Source: DAHUXT01 sp036273675 (lineage in GTDB: Bacteria > Chloroflexota > Ktedonobacteria > Ktedonobacterales > JADMIN01). Taken from it: a DNA stretch of 64,000 nt. Each line of letters starts with the position of its first letter. Positions within the stretch are counted from its first letter, which is position 1. The position numbers were made by a program, and so were the translations under genes. Under the pieces are notes generated by a model. It saw only the letters and a list, made by a program, of their open reading frames with translations, was not told the origin of the DNA and searched no databases. Location: contig DASUHD010000090.1 of the NCBI GenBank assembly GCA_036273675.1, positions 1 to 64,000 of the forward strand. Direction: 5' to 3'. This document shows positions 44,004 to 52,847 of the stretch, piece after piece.

Positions 44004-44030
44004 ATGTTCGATGGACGCTGGCTCAAGTAG
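44004..44030 (+). CDS. Candidate 8-residue leader peptide (MFDGRWLK)
   Basis: ATG at 44004 is preceded by the strongest Shine-Dalgarno in the region (GGAGAGGAGGACA) and the frame ends at TAG 44028-44030. It lies 131 bp upstream of the atypical Nramp gene. Short leader ORFs control Mg transporter genes such as mgtA in other bacteria. Expression is unproven. Confidence 0.4.
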   Translation: MFDGRWLK

Positions 44031-44161
44031 TCGTAGCCAATTCTTATCGCTAACCTGCCGTCGCGTTCCAGTTTTGCCAGCCTGATTTTGGGCGCTCCGC
44101 ACCCTTCCGCAGGCCGACCTGGAAAGCGTCGGCCATAACAGCATTATGCGGGAGGCCCTTC

Positions 44162-45538
44162 ATGGAGCAGCCAATTCCAACCCCAACCGATGTGCTGACG
44201 CAGCGTGTGCTGGTTGCGCGCCGCGCCGCGGAAATCACCTTTCGTCGCCCCCTGGCCTACCTGCGCCGCTGGCGTTCTGGCCGTTTTCCCCGTCCCCTCT
44301 TCTTCCTCGCCTTTCTCGGCCCCGGCTTGATCGCCGCCAACGCAGGCAATGACGCGGGCGCCGTCGCCACCTGGTCGAGCGTGGGCGCGCGCTACGGCTA
44401 CGGACTGCTCTGGGCGCTGGTGCTCGTCACAATCGCGCTGGCGGTCGTGCAGGAAATGTGCGCGCGGATGGGCGCGGCCACTGGCGAGGGTCTCTCCGAC
44501 CTGATTCGTGAGCGTTTCGGGGTCCGCGGCTCCGCCTTCGCGATGTCAACGCTTTTCTTCGCCAATGTTCTTATCACCGTCTCCGAATTTGCCGGGATCG
44601 CCGCCGCCTGCGAACTCATCGGTATCTCCAAATATATTACGGTGCCGCTGGCCGCCATCGGCATCTGGCTGATCGTCACGCGCGGCTCGTATGAGCGTGT
44701 CGAAAAAATCTTCCTGTTTATGGCGTTCGCCTTCTTTGCCTATCCTATCGCCGCTATCATGGCCCATCCCGACTGGGGCGATGTGCTGCATCATACCGTC
44801 GTTCCCACGGTTTATCTCAACGCCACCTACTTCCAGTTGCTCGTCGGCGCGGTGGGTACGACCATCACGCCCTATATGCAGCTTTTTATCCAGTCCAGCG
44901 TCGCCGAGAAGGGCATCCAGATGGAGGACTATCCGGCAGAGCGGCTCGAAACGTATGGCGGATCGATCTTCGCGGGCGTTGTCGTCGCCTCCATCGTCAT
45001 CGCCACCGGCGCGACGGTCTTCGCCGCCAGCCATGGCGCGGGGGTGCAGATCAACGACGCCACCCAGGCCGCGATGGCGCTCGTGCCGTTCCTGGGCCGA
45101 TTTGCCCCGATCCTCTTTATGGTTGGGCTGCTCGGCGCGTCGCTATTGGCGGCGGCGGTCGTGCCACTGGCCACGGCGTACTCGGTCTCTGAATCATTCG
45201 GCTTCGAGCGCGGCGTCTCGTACTCATTCAAAGACGCGCCCATCTTTCATGGTCTCTTTACCGGCATGATTATCCTGGGCGCGGTTGTCGCGCTCATCCC
45301 AGGGCTGCCGCTGATCCCGCTCATTGTTGTGGCGCAGATCATCAATGGCATGCTGCTGCCGATTCTGCTGGTCTTCATTCTGCGGCTGGTCAACGACCGG
45401 CGCATCATGGGCAAATACGTCAACAGCGTGCTGCAGAACATCATTGCCTGGGGCATTACCAGTGTCTTGTCGGTGCTCTCATTCATCATGATTCTCAGCA
45501 TCGTGCTCCCTGCCGTCGGAATTCCGTTCCTCCAATGA
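44162..45538 (+). CDS. Atypical Nramp transporter, NRMT (Mg2+) type
   Basis: This 458-residue protein has the Nramp fold with about 11 helices, but both metal-site motifs differ from Mn/Fe transporters. The first helix reads AANAGNDAGAVATW instead of DPGN (about residue 60), and the sixth reads TTITPYMQLFIQSS instead of MPH, losing the metal-binding methionine. These changes match the NRMT branch of SLC11, for which Mg2+ transport has been shown. The gene is followed by a soluble MgtE-like sensor protein, which supports Mg. GGGAGG precedes the ATG. The Mg assignment is inference. Confidence 0.82.
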   Translation: MEQPIPTPTDVLTQRVLVARRAAEITFRRPLAYLRRWRSGRFPRPLFFLAFLGPGLIAANAGNDAGAVATWSSVGARYGYGLLWALVLVTIALAVVQEMCARMGAATGEGLSDLIRERFGVRGSAFAMSTLFFANVLITVSEFAGIAAACELIGISKYITVPLAAIGIWLIVTRGSYERVEKIFLFMAFAFFAYPIAAIMAHPDWGDVLHHTVVPTVYLNATYFQLLVGAVGTTITPYMQLFIQSSVAEKGIQMEDYPAERLETYGGSIFAGVVVASIVIATGATVFAASHGAGVQINDATQAAMALVPFLGRFAPILFMVGLLGASLLAAAVVPLATAYSVSESFGFERGVSYSFKDAPIFHGLFTGMIILGAVVALIPGLPLIPLIVVAQIINGMLLPILLVFILRLVNDRRIMGKYVNSVLQNIIAWGITSVLSVLSFIMILSIVLPAVGIPFLQ

Positions 45539-45602
45539 CGAGACACTCTTCGCGACAACGACTGACTTGCGCTGCATTTCGTGCCGATAAAGGAGCGTTC
45601 CA

Positions 45603-47045
45603 ATGCCTGCACTAACAGAATTCCTCGGGAAACCCATTCGCGACCCCAACGGCGAGGCAGTGGCAGCGCTACACGATCTGGTGGTGCGTCTGCCCCAGAC
45701 CGAGACGCCAGCAAACCCAATGGATATCTATCCACCAGTTGTTGGATTGGTGGCGCGGGTCAAGGGGCCACACGGCTCGCGCGACATCTTCATCCCCCTG
45801 GATGAGGTGAGAAGCCTCACGCCAGAGGGCGCCGAACTGTCAACCCAGCAGATGAACCTGCGTCGGTTCCAGCGACGCGAGGGTGAGATGGTGCTGCGCG
45901 ACGGCCTTTTCGACCGCCAGGTGGTGGACCTGGAAGGGCGACGCGTTGTGCGCATCAACGACCTCGATCTCTCTCGTCGTGACGAGACATGGCGGCTGGT
46001 CGCGGTGGATATCGGCCCTAGCGCGCTGCTGCGCCGGATGGGCTGGGCGCGTGTCGGCCAGGCGGTGACAGCGGCCTTCGGACGCGACTTCGCTCGTAAA
46101 GCGCCGCTGATCGACTGGTCACAGGTGGCTCCGGTTGCCAACGATGAGGATGGTGCGCTCCGCCTGCGTGTGCCGCGCGCCAAGATTGAGGTGATGCGCC
46201 CCGCTGAACTGGCGCGTCTGCTGGAGCAACTGACGCCGCAACAGGGCGCGAACCTGCTGGATGATCTGGACGAGGCGCAGGCCGCCGACACGCTGGAAGA
46301 GCTGGAAGACGAGCAGCAGGGCCAGATTCTGCGCGCGATGGACCCCGAACGCGCCGCCGATCTGCTCGAAGAGATGGAGCCAGACGAGGCGACCGACGCG
46401 CTGCAAAGCATCACCACCGAGGAGGCGCAAGAGCTGCTCAAGCGCATGGACCGCGACGAGGCGAGCGATGTGCAGGAGCTGCTGGGCTGGCCAGAAGACA
46501 GCGCGGGCGGCATCATGACGACCGACTACATCTCAGTACCTGACTGGGCCACTGTCGACGAGGTCATCGAGGCGCTGCGGGCGCGGGCGAAGGCGGCGGC
46601 AAACGACCTGGATGATCCGCTGCCGGAGGGGCTGCTCGAAATCTACATCGTGAGCGGCGATATGCCCGCGCCGGTGCGGTCGAATGGGGCGAAGGCGCGC
46701 GCAAAGGGACGGCCGCGAACATCTGGCGCGCCGACGGTGACCGCGCCCCGCCCCGGCATCTCGCTGGAGGCGGAGGGCAGGCTGGAGGGCATGGTCTCCC
46801 TGCGCGACCTGCTGCTGGCCGACCCCGACGCGCGCATCGCTGATATCGCACACCCGACGCAGCATATGGCGCACCCGCTGGACAACGAACGCGACGTGGC
46901 GCACACCATCGCCGACGACGACCTCTTGGCGCTGCCGGTGGTGGACGACCAGGGCGCGCTGCTGGGCATCGTGACGGTGGACGACGCGATAGACGTCATC
47001 CTGCCCACCGCCTGGAAGAAGCGCATCCCCCGCCTCTTTCACTGA
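45603..47045 (+). CDS. PRC-barrel / MgtE_N / CBS-pair protein without membrane domain
   Basis: This 480-residue protein has two PRC-barrel-like units (residues 5-75 and 95-145), then an MgtE N-terminal superhelical domain (about 205-305: MRPAELARLLEQLTPQQGAN, DPERAADLLEEMEPDEATDA), and a CBS pair (AGGIMTTDYISVPDWATVDE to LPVVDDQGALLGIVTVDDAI) interrupted by a basic, low-complexity insert around 355-385. In MgtE channels these cytosolic domains sense Mg2+, but here the channel part is absent. It starts 64 bp after the NRMT-like gene and is probably its regulatory partner. Confidence 0.85.
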   Translation: MPALTEFLGKPIRDPNGEAVAALHDLVVRLPQTETPANPMDIYPPVVGLVARVKGPHGSRDIFIPLDEVRSLTPEGAELSTQQMNLRRFQRREGEMVLRDGLFDRQVVDLEGRRVVRINDLDLSRRDETWRLVAVDIGPSALLRRMGWARVGQAVTAAFGRDFARKAPLIDWSQVAPVANDEDGALRLRVPRAKIEVMRPAELARLLEQLTPQQGANLLDDLDEAQAADTLEELEDEQQGQILRAMDPERAADLLEEMEPDEATDALQSITTEEAQELLKRMDRDEASDVQELLGWPEDSAGGIMTTDYISVPDWATVDEVIEALRARAKAAANDLDDPLPEGLLEIYIVSGDMPAPVRSNGAKARAKGRPRTSGAPTVTAPRPGISLEAEGRLEGMVSLRDLLLADPDARIADIAHPTQHMAHPLDNERDVAHTIADDDLLALPVVDDQGALLGIVTVDDAIDVILPTAWKKRIPRLFH

Positions 47046-47076
47046 AATTCGGAGCCAGGAAGGGATAATAGCGCCT

Positions 47077-47964
47077 ATGAGTGGCTTGCCTGAACAATTA
47101 CATGCTGACCTGCGCCTGGATAACCTGCCACCACTTCCCCAGTCGCAGGCAATTCGCATGCTCGTGCCAAAGCTCTGGCAGAACGAGCAGGTTGTGGCGA
47201 TCTGGCTGGGCGGCAGCCTCGCCGCTGGCACAGGCGACCCCTACAGCGATATCGATCTCCGCGTTGCGGTCCCGCCCGAAGTCCTTTCCGACTGGGAAGC
47301 CTCAGACCTCCACACCATCCTCGACGGGCCAGCGCTGGCCCGGCAGCTCGTAAAGCTTGGGGACAGCGCATTTATCCATCACATGATTCTGCAGGGTGGC
47401 GATATTCTCGACCTGCTCGTGCAGAGCAGCGAGGCCGCACCCGGCAACGAGCCTGTGCTGATTCTCGGCTGCCGCGATGACGCCCTGGCCAAGCGACTCG
47501 CCTCCAGCGATCAAACGCCAGAGGCTGCGCGTACTCCGGTGACGAGCGAAGCGGTACGCGAACTGGTCGTGGCCTTCTGGGTCAACAGCCACAAGCATCG
47601 CAAAGTGCTGCATCGCGGGCTGGATCTCATGTTCCCCGCCGCTAGCTATGCGAACTGGTACATGCTCATGCGCATGTGGTACATCGATGCGACCAGCTGC
47701 GACACCAGCTCATATCACTTTTCCGGCATCCATGGCCTCACCGAACTGGTACACGCTGTCGAATCGGTCAACGGGATGGAGCCACTAACGCTCTGCGGCG
47801 CGCCGACACAGACCCGCGAGGAGATATGCGACGCGATCGAGCGCTACCAGGAAACCGTCTCCCTGCTGGGGCGACGCCTGGCCGAGCGCTATGGCTTTGA
47901 ATACCCGGCAGAACTAGAAAATATCGTGCGCCGGGACTGGAAGGCTTTCCGAGCGATGGCCTGA
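47077..47964 (+). CDS. Nucleotidyltransferase-domain protein
   Basis: This 295-residue protein has the Pol-beta-type nucleotidyltransferase motif WLGGSLAAGTGDPYSDIDLRV near residue 50 with both metal aspartates (DID). The C-terminal half is helical with a HKHRKVLHRGL block, as in aminoglycoside nucleotidyltransferase-like proteins. The substrate is unknown. It starts about 30 bp after the MgtE-like gene and may be cotranscribed, although the functions look unrelated. Confidence 0.83.
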   Translation: MSGLPEQLHADLRLDNLPPLPQSQAIRMLVPKLWQNEQVVAIWLGGSLAAGTGDPYSDIDLRVAVPPEVLSDWEASDLHTILDGPALARQLVKLGDSAFIHHMILQGGDILDLLVQSSEAAPGNEPVLILGCRDDALAKRLASSDQTPEAARTPVTSEAVRELVVAFWVNSHKHRKVLHRGLDLMFPAASYANWYMLMRMWYIDATSCDTSSYHFSGIHGLTELVHAVESVNGMEPLTLCGAPTQTREEICDAIERYQETVSLLGRRLAERYGFEYPAELENIVRRDWKAFRAMA

Positions 47965-47980
47965 CCCAATTATCAACACA

Positions 47981-48556
47981 TCACATGTTGGGCAGATGCT
48001 TCTCGCGGAACTCCTCGATGGTCATGCCATACACCACCTCATCGTGGAAACCGCCCTCGGTATAGACCATGCGTCGCAAGCGGCCTTCATGCTGAAAACC
48101 CAGGCTTTCGTGCAGACGCATTGACGCCTTATTGAAGCTGTAGACCTTGATGGTCACCTTCTGGTAGCGGCGCTCCTGGAAGTAGTAGCGCAGCAACAGC
48201 CGAATCGCCTCGCTCGCGTAGCCTTTGCGCTGCTCCTCGCGCTTGACGTTGATGCCATAGGCGAACGTGCCGACGCGCGGGTCAGCCTCATGCACGCCCA
48301 TATCGCCGACGACTGCGTCATCCTTGATACGGGCAATCGTGAAGCGGATGTTATCATCGGTGATTGGCCGCGTGGACTCCTGCTCGGTCCAGCGGCGCAC
48401 CGCCTCGCGCGACTGCGGCGGAGGGATGAAATATAACGGGCGTGTCTGCCCATCGTCGAAGTTCCAGGCGAAGTAGGTCTCCCAGTCGCCTGGCTCGATG
48501 GCCCGCAGCCGGATCAGCTTTCCCTGCCAGAGCGAATGTGACTCGTTCGTACCCAT
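47981..48556 (-). CDS. GNAT N-acetyltransferase (RimJ/RimL-type)
   Basis: This 191-residue protein has the RimJ/L-type GNAT pattern: GKLIRLRAIEPGDWETYFAW at the start, acetyl-CoA loop NVKREEQRKGYASEAIRLLL and the C-terminal FNKASMRLHESLGFQHEGRL. It would acetylate a protein N-terminus or a small amine. The ATG at 48556 has a poor binding site; an in-frame GTG at 48568 overlaps the stop of the upstream URO-D-like gene (TAGTG), suggesting translational coupling with 4 extra residues. Confidence 0.9.
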   Translation of the reverse strand: MGTNESHSLWQGKLIRLRAIEPGDWETYFAWNFDDGQTRPLYFIPPPQSREAVRRWTEQESTRPITDDNIRFTIARIKDDAVVGDMGVHEADPRVGTFAYGINVKREEQRKGYASEAIRLLLRYYFQERRYQKVTIKVYSFNKASMRLHESLGFQHEGRLRRMVYTEGGFHDEVVYGMTIEEFREKHLPNM

Positions 48557-48567
48557 GTCCAATGCCA

Positions 48568-49572
48568 CTACCTCGGCCCCATAGCGCGGACAGCGGCCAG
48601 TGCGGCCTCCAAATTGGCAGCGGGAGTGCGCGGCGGAATCGAGCAGCCCGGCGCGACCAGCACGCGGCGGCCCCCCGTCTCCTTGATCGCCGCCCGTGCC
48701 TCCTCGTCCACCTGCTCCGGCGTGCCATCGGACAATGTCGTCTTCTCGCTCACGCCGCCCATCACCGCCTTCGTCGTCCGCTCCTTGCCTTCGCCCAGCG
48801 ATGGATTGCCTGGCAGCGTCGCCGCCCAACTGATCGCCGCGACAGGATAGTCGGCCAGCAGGTCGAAGTAGATATGCTCGCCGCAGTTGTGCAGCACATT
48901 CAGCGGCGCTTTCCCCGCGAACGCATCCATCACGCGCTGGTCGTACTCGCGCCCGAAGCGGCGATACTGTTCCTCAGTGAGCATATCGCTGCTGGCCCAA
49001 CCGGTCGTCGCGAAGAAGATGCCGCTCGCGCCCGCCTCAAGCGTCGCCTGCACATAGTTGGCGAACGTCTCGGCGATGACATCGAGCGCGGCCCGCAACG
49101 CATCGGGATTATCCTGGATGGATGTCAGCACCGGTCCAGGCTGGTTGCCGACCAGATACTTGGCGACCGAGAGCGGCGAGAAGACCGTCTGCATGAAGTA
49201 CGCCTCGCCCGCCAACCCGTCGCGAATCTGGCGTAGAGCCGCTAACTGCTCACCCAGCACGCCACGGTCCGGCTCCAGCGGACGCAGCCGCCGCCAGTCG
49301 CCCGGCTCGCGCACCGGCCAATCGACGAAGCGCGGCCCCTTATTGGGATCATTGCTACGTTCCAGCTTCGCGCCCCAATCTTCGACATGGTAGCTGGCGC
49401 GCGGATTCACCTTCATGTAATCCCAATCATACGTGCGGTAGTTCGCCAGCATCGCCTCGGCCAGTTCCTCCGCGCTCCACTCCTTCAGATAGCTATGGCC
49501 CCAGAAGCTAATCGGCGCGCGATCCACCGCGGCGCCCTTCAGCGCCGCATCCACCCGCTCGATCTTATTCAT
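48568..49572 (-). CDS. URO-D superfamily protein, methyltransferase-like
   Basis: This 334-residue TIM-barrel protein belongs to the uroporphyrinogen decarboxylase superfamily. It lacks the HemE signature (RQAGRY) and instead carries LHNCGEHI and LVAPGCSIPP, the H-x-C...C pattern that binds zinc in cobamide methyltransferases such as MtaA/MtbA. It is therefore more likely a corrinoid or thiol methyltransferase than the haem enzyme, although a haem cluster lies 9 kb away. No corrinoid-protein gene is adjacent. It overlaps the GNAT gene start. Confidence 0.8.
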   Translation of the reverse strand: MNKIERVDAALKGAAVDRAPISFWGHSYLKEWSAEELAEAMLANYRTYDWDYMKVNPRASYHVEDWGAKLERSNDPNKGPRFVDWPVREPGDWRRLRPLEPDRGVLGEQLAALRQIRDGLAGEAYFMQTVFSPLSVAKYLVGNQPGPVLTSIQDNPDALRAALDVIAETFANYVQATLEAGASGIFFATTGWASSDMLTEEQYRRFGREYDQRVMDAFAGKAPLNVLHNCGEHIYFDLLADYPVAAISWAATLPGNPSLGEGKERTTKAVMGGVSEKTTLSDGTPEQVDEEARAAIKETGGRRVLVAPGCSIPPRTPAANLEAALAAVRAMGPR

Positions 49573-49634
49573 CGCTCGTTTCTCCTTCGCTCATGAAGAC
49601 GGCAGGCGCTTTCCCGGACAATTCATAAACCACT

Positions 49635-51716
49635 TCACCCCACATCCGCCGTCAGATGATAGCTCGCGGGCGTCTGCGTCGTCGGGGCCATCGCCGAGAC
49701 CGCCAGCAGCACCTTCGTCACCGAGCCACCGAAGCCGGGGAAAGTCGCCTGGCCCACCCCGCTCGCCGCATCCACCGGGATCTGCACGATGGTCGGCGCC
49801 GCCTGCCCGGCGGTATAGACGACCGCCTGCGCCAGATACTGCTCGGGCAGCACATTGTTCGAGCGTATCCAGCCGTCGGCCTTCCAGCCGTTATCGGTCG
49901 AAACGTTATCGCTGAAGTGGAGTTGCGGAATCGAGAGCGCGTCAATCGTCATCCCGGCGAAATGCACCGCGTCATCCGTGATCGACTCGAAGCGCAGCAG
50001 AATCTTCTTACCCGCCCACCGGCTCAAATCCGCCGACTCATTAACCCACTGCGGCGACTTGCCGCCGCTGACGCCCGTCATGCCGTTGCCATAGTTGCCG
50101 CCATTGGGGTTGCTCATGGTGGATGTGGTCGTCGGCACGGTCGTCCAGTTCTTGCCGCCATCGTCCGAGACGGCGACATAGGCGTAGTCGTAGTCCGTTT
50201 CCAGCTGGAACCACGCCGCGAAATTCAGCGTCACCGGCTTGCCCGCCAGCGCGCTCAGATCGAACGCGCGGGTCAGCGTCGAGTCCATCTCATTACCGCT
50301 ATTGCTCCACCACTCCGCCGCCGCGCCGCGGTAGGGCGTATTCGGCACGATGCCAATCGTCGGCTGGCCGTTGAAGCGCACCGTCAGCGCCCCCGAAGTC
50401 GTCCCTGGCGTGAATTCGTAGTACTGCGCGGCATACTGCGCCACAGTCTCGGGCTTGGTGTCTGAGCCATCAGCATAGGGATAGCTCGACGCCTGATGCT
50501 GTACCGTGGCGCGCTTGCCCGGAATCCGTGGATAGGCGTAGATGCCGTTGGCGATGGTGGGATCGTTGAGCAGATTCGCCAGCACATACTTACCAAAGAC
50601 ATCGTTGAAGCGGTCTTTCGTCCCGTAAGCCGCCAGCGCCGCATCAACGTTCAACGGCTCCTGCTCGGGGCTGGTGAGCAGCTTGCGCAGGATGTCATAG
50701 CCACCATAATGCTGGGCGAGATACGAGAGAAAGAGGTAGCCCGCGCCATAGCGGATGAAATCGGTCTGGTTGTCCCCGGTCCAGCCGCCGAGCATGGTAT
50801 CGGGATTCTCCAGCAGGGCGTCATCCATCCCCTGAACGCTGTAGTTATTGAGATGCTGCGCGACGACGGACATCCCCTCGTTCTGCCACGAGTCGTCGCC
50901 GGGATGCCAGAACCAGTGGATCATATGCTGGAACTCATGGGCAATCGTGGCATTGTATTCCGACGTTCCTGGCTGGCCGATGCTGCTGGCAAGGTTGATG
51001 TAGATCATCTGGCGTTCGTTGGAGTACGGCGAGACGGCGCGCGGAAACTCGTCCTCAGACGAGAAGTAGCCGCCGAGATACTGGCCGAGATAGCGGGCGT
51101 TGAGCACGGTGATATGCGAATCATCGTCTGGGCCGGGGAACCACTGCGAGCCGAAATATCTGCGGTTGGTGGGATACGTCTTCGTCTCGAAGATGCGCGC
51201 CGAGGCGGCGACACTCGCCGCGCTGATATTCGCGCCATCCTCGACATACATGTAGAGGTGCGGCGTAACGACGGTCAGCCGCGCGCGAATCTGGTGATAG
51301 CCGCCGGACTGGTCGGGGTTGACGACCCAGAAGGCGCGCTCGTCGCCAACTTTCTCGTTGCGCGGCGAGGCGCGCACGCGGCAGGGAATCTCGCCGCCAT
51401 GGCTGACAAGCCGCTGGGCAATGCTATAGAAGTTGCGGACGGGTCGAGGCGTCTCCAATACGCGCGTGGCATTATAGGCGGCGATAGCCTGGGCCGAGGC
51501 ATTGGCGGGCGGCGCGACGCTTACCGGCGCTTCGGGCGCGGTCCAGGTCGGGCAGGCTGCCGTGAGCGGATCGGTAGCCGGGGCGAGCGTGGCCGTCGGC
51601 GCGGCGGGTCTCACGTTCCAAATCGGCGTGCAGCCGCTGAGCAGCAGCGCCAGCGTCAGGAAGACCAACCCTATGTGGATCAGGGTTCGAGGGCGAGGGT
51701 GTCGCATCTGTAGCAT
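49635..51716 (-). CDS. Zinc metalloprotease lipoprotein (M30/immune inhibitor A-like)
   Basis: This 693-residue lipoprotein has a signal peptide ending in the lipobox LLLSGC (C29) and a Thr/Pro linker. The protease domain contains HEFQH at 260-264 and the third zinc ligand in WQNEGMS (E280), a gluzincin arrangement like hyicolysin M30. Residues from about 430 onward are beta-sandwich domains resembling the C-terminal part of immune inhibitor A (FDLSALAGKPVTLNFAAWF, YDYAYVAVSDDGGKNW, DDAVHFAGMTIDALSI). It is a cell-surface protease, probably for nutrient proteins. An extended -10 lies upstream. Confidence 0.88.
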   Translation of the reverse strand: MLQMRHPRPRTLIHIGLVFLTLALLLSGCTPIWNVRPAAPTATLAPATDPLTAACPTWTAPEAPVSVAPPANASAQAIAAYNATRVLETPRPVRNFYSIAQRLVSHGGEIPCRVRASPRNEKVGDERAFWVVNPDQSGGYHQIRARLTVVTPHLYMYVEDGANISAASVAASARIFETKTYPTNRRYFGSQWFPGPDDDSHITVLNARYLGQYLGGYFSSEDEFPRAVSPYSNERQMIYINLASSIGQPGTSEYNATIAHEFQHMIHWFWHPGDDSWQNEGMSVVAQHLNNYSVQGMDDALLENPDTMLGGWTGDNQTDFIRYGAGYLFLSYLAQHYGGYDILRKLLTSPEQEPLNVDAALAAYGTKDRFNDVFGKYVLANLLNDPTIANGIYAYPRIPGKRATVQHQASSYPYADGSDTKPETVAQYAAQYYEFTPGTTSGALTVRFNGQPTIGIVPNTPYRGAAAEWWSNSGNEMDSTLTRAFDLSALAGKPVTLNFAAWFQLETDYDYAYVAVSDDGGKNWTTVPTTTSTMSNPNGGNYGNGMTGVSGGKSPQWVNESADLSRWAGKKILLRFESITDDAVHFAGMTIDALSIPQLHFSDNVSTDNGWKADGWIRSNNVLPEQYLAQAVVYTAGQAAPTIVQIPVDAASGVGQATFPGFGGSVTKVLLAVSAMAPTTQTPASYHLTADVG

Positions 51717-51772
51717 GTCAGTGGCATCCTCCTGCGCGTCTTCTTGGAAATGGCGAGCCTGCCGCGTTCCCC

Positions 51773-51781
51773 ATTATAACA
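51773..51781 (-). promoter_or_regulatory. Extended -10 promoter of the metalloprotease gene
   Basis: On the minus strand TGTTATAAT: TATAAT (51773-51778) with an upstream TG. It is 57 bp from the ATG. Confidence 0.55.
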
Positions 51782-51875
51782 GCGGTTGAGTTGGGGCTGC
51801 CCGCGCTACTCGTTACTGCTGAGCATGCAGAAGTACTATCAGGGGTTCCGAGATGCCAATATTTCAGGGACTCTC

Positions 51876-51884
51876 TGATACAAT
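51876..51884 (+). promoter_or_regulatory. Extended -10 promoter of the twin surface-protein genes
   Basis: TGATACAAT: TACAAT at 51879-51884 with TG upstream, about 120 bp before the GTG start at 52002. Confidence 0.45.
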
Positions 51885-52001
51885 AGGCGCCACTACGCGC
51901 CTGGTTTCAACGTGATGTCGCGACGATGCGGCATGACGGGGCGCATTGCGCGAGCTGGCCGCGAAGAGCCGGCGTCACATGTGGCAAGGGGTTATGCGCC
52001 C

Positions 52002-52739
52002 GTGAAGCGACGAAGAAGTGGGCTGGACCGGCTGATTTACCGATTTCAGGACCGTTGGGAGACAGATCGCCAGTTTCGCGCAATGGTGAGCGGTGTGCTG
52101 GGGCTGGTGATGATTATCGCGCTCTGCTCGTGCATGGGGGTCGTCACGACGATAGCCAACAACACCGTCGCCAGTGTGAATGCCGCCCGTAACGTCGGCG
52201 TCGCCAACAGTCAGAACGCTGATACGGGCATTGGCCAGATCAAGGGCGTGCCGACCTTCCCCACCGCGACCGCGCCCTCCTGGCAGCCGGGCAGCTCACC
52301 CTCGGCTGGCGTCATCCCCGACTCACAGACGCCTCTTCCCTCGCCCACATCCCCGCCGACAGCCACCGCTGGGCCAACCGCGACACCCTGCCAAACGAAC
52401 TGCGGCGGTGGAGGCGGGGGCGGTGGCACATGGTTGGTGACCGTTACCGGCTATGGCACACCGTCCCCCTGTATCGCCGGGAGCGCTTGCAGCTTTACCG
52501 TCCATACCAGCATCGCGGGCGTGAATACGCCGGGCGTCGGACTGGCGATTGTCATCACATTCCCTGGTGGTGGAACATACCTGGACGAGAATGGTGAGAT
52601 GACCAATGGTAGTGGCAATTACACCGCCCACTTCACCGTGCCGGGTGGCGCCTCGGCGGGCAACGCAGATGTCTGGATTCAGGCGCACTACAACGGGATG
52701 ACGAACGACAGCTTTCACCTTCCGATGGCCTGCCAGTAA
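52002..52739 (+). CDS. Membrane-anchored protein with Ig-like extracytoplasmic domain, paralogue 1
   Basis: This 245-residue protein has a short basic cytoplasmic segment (RFQDRWETDRQFRAMVSG), a transmembrane helix (VLGLVMIIALCSCMGVVTT), then a linker with KGVPTFPTATAPSWQ and Pro/Thr repeats, an eight-glycine stretch, and an Ig-like beta domain (VGLAIVITFPGGGTYLDENG, GNYTAHFTVPGGASAGNADV). GTG 52002 after AAGGGG is chosen because it aligns with the paralogue downstream; ATG 51915 is in frame. It is half of a tandem duplication. Function unknown; surface exposure is likely. Confidence 0.75.
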   Translation: MKRRRSGLDRLIYRFQDRWETDRQFRAMVSGVLGLVMIIALCSCMGVVTTIANNTVASVNAARNVGVANSQNADTGIGQIKGVPTFPTATAPSWQPGSSPSAGVIPDSQTPLPSPTSPPTATAGPTATPCQTNCGGGGGGGGTWLVTVTGYGTPSPCIAGSACSFTVHTSIAGVNTPGVGLAIVITFPGGGTYLDENGEMTNGSGNYTAHFTVPGGASAGNADVWIQAHYNGMTNDSFHLPMACQ

Positions 52740-52847
52740 TTGGGGCTATTTTGGCCTATAGGGAACACATGATGTTGTAGAACAGTTAGAGAGTAGATAG
52801 TAGGCAGGGAATTTGGGAAGAAGCTGACCGTAAGGAGGAAGAGCGGC

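Larger units (their letters stand above)
43803..44161. other. Leader region of the NRMT-type transporter gene
   Basis: About 360 bp without a normal gene. It holds an 11-bp-period direct-repeat array and a tiny leader ORF, both listed separately. I looked for M-box and yybP-ykoY riboswitch signatures and did not see them. Confidence 0.5.

Noticed and set aside
43879..44085. 68-codon frame through the NRMT leader region
   Set aside because: It is Ser/Arg/Cys-rich without a binding site and runs through the direct repeats; the 8-codon leader with a strong Shine-Dalgarno is the better candidate.
43803..44161. Metal riboswitch (M-box or yybP-ykoY) before the NRMT gene
   Set aside because: I did not see the conserved loops of either class; a leader ORF and repeats explain the region better. 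A covariance-model search would be decisive.
48568..49572. hemE (uroporphyrinogen decarboxylase)
   Set aside because: It lacks the N-terminal RQAGRY signature and has zinc-ligand motifs of cobamide methyltransferases; it is also on the opposite strand from the haem operon.
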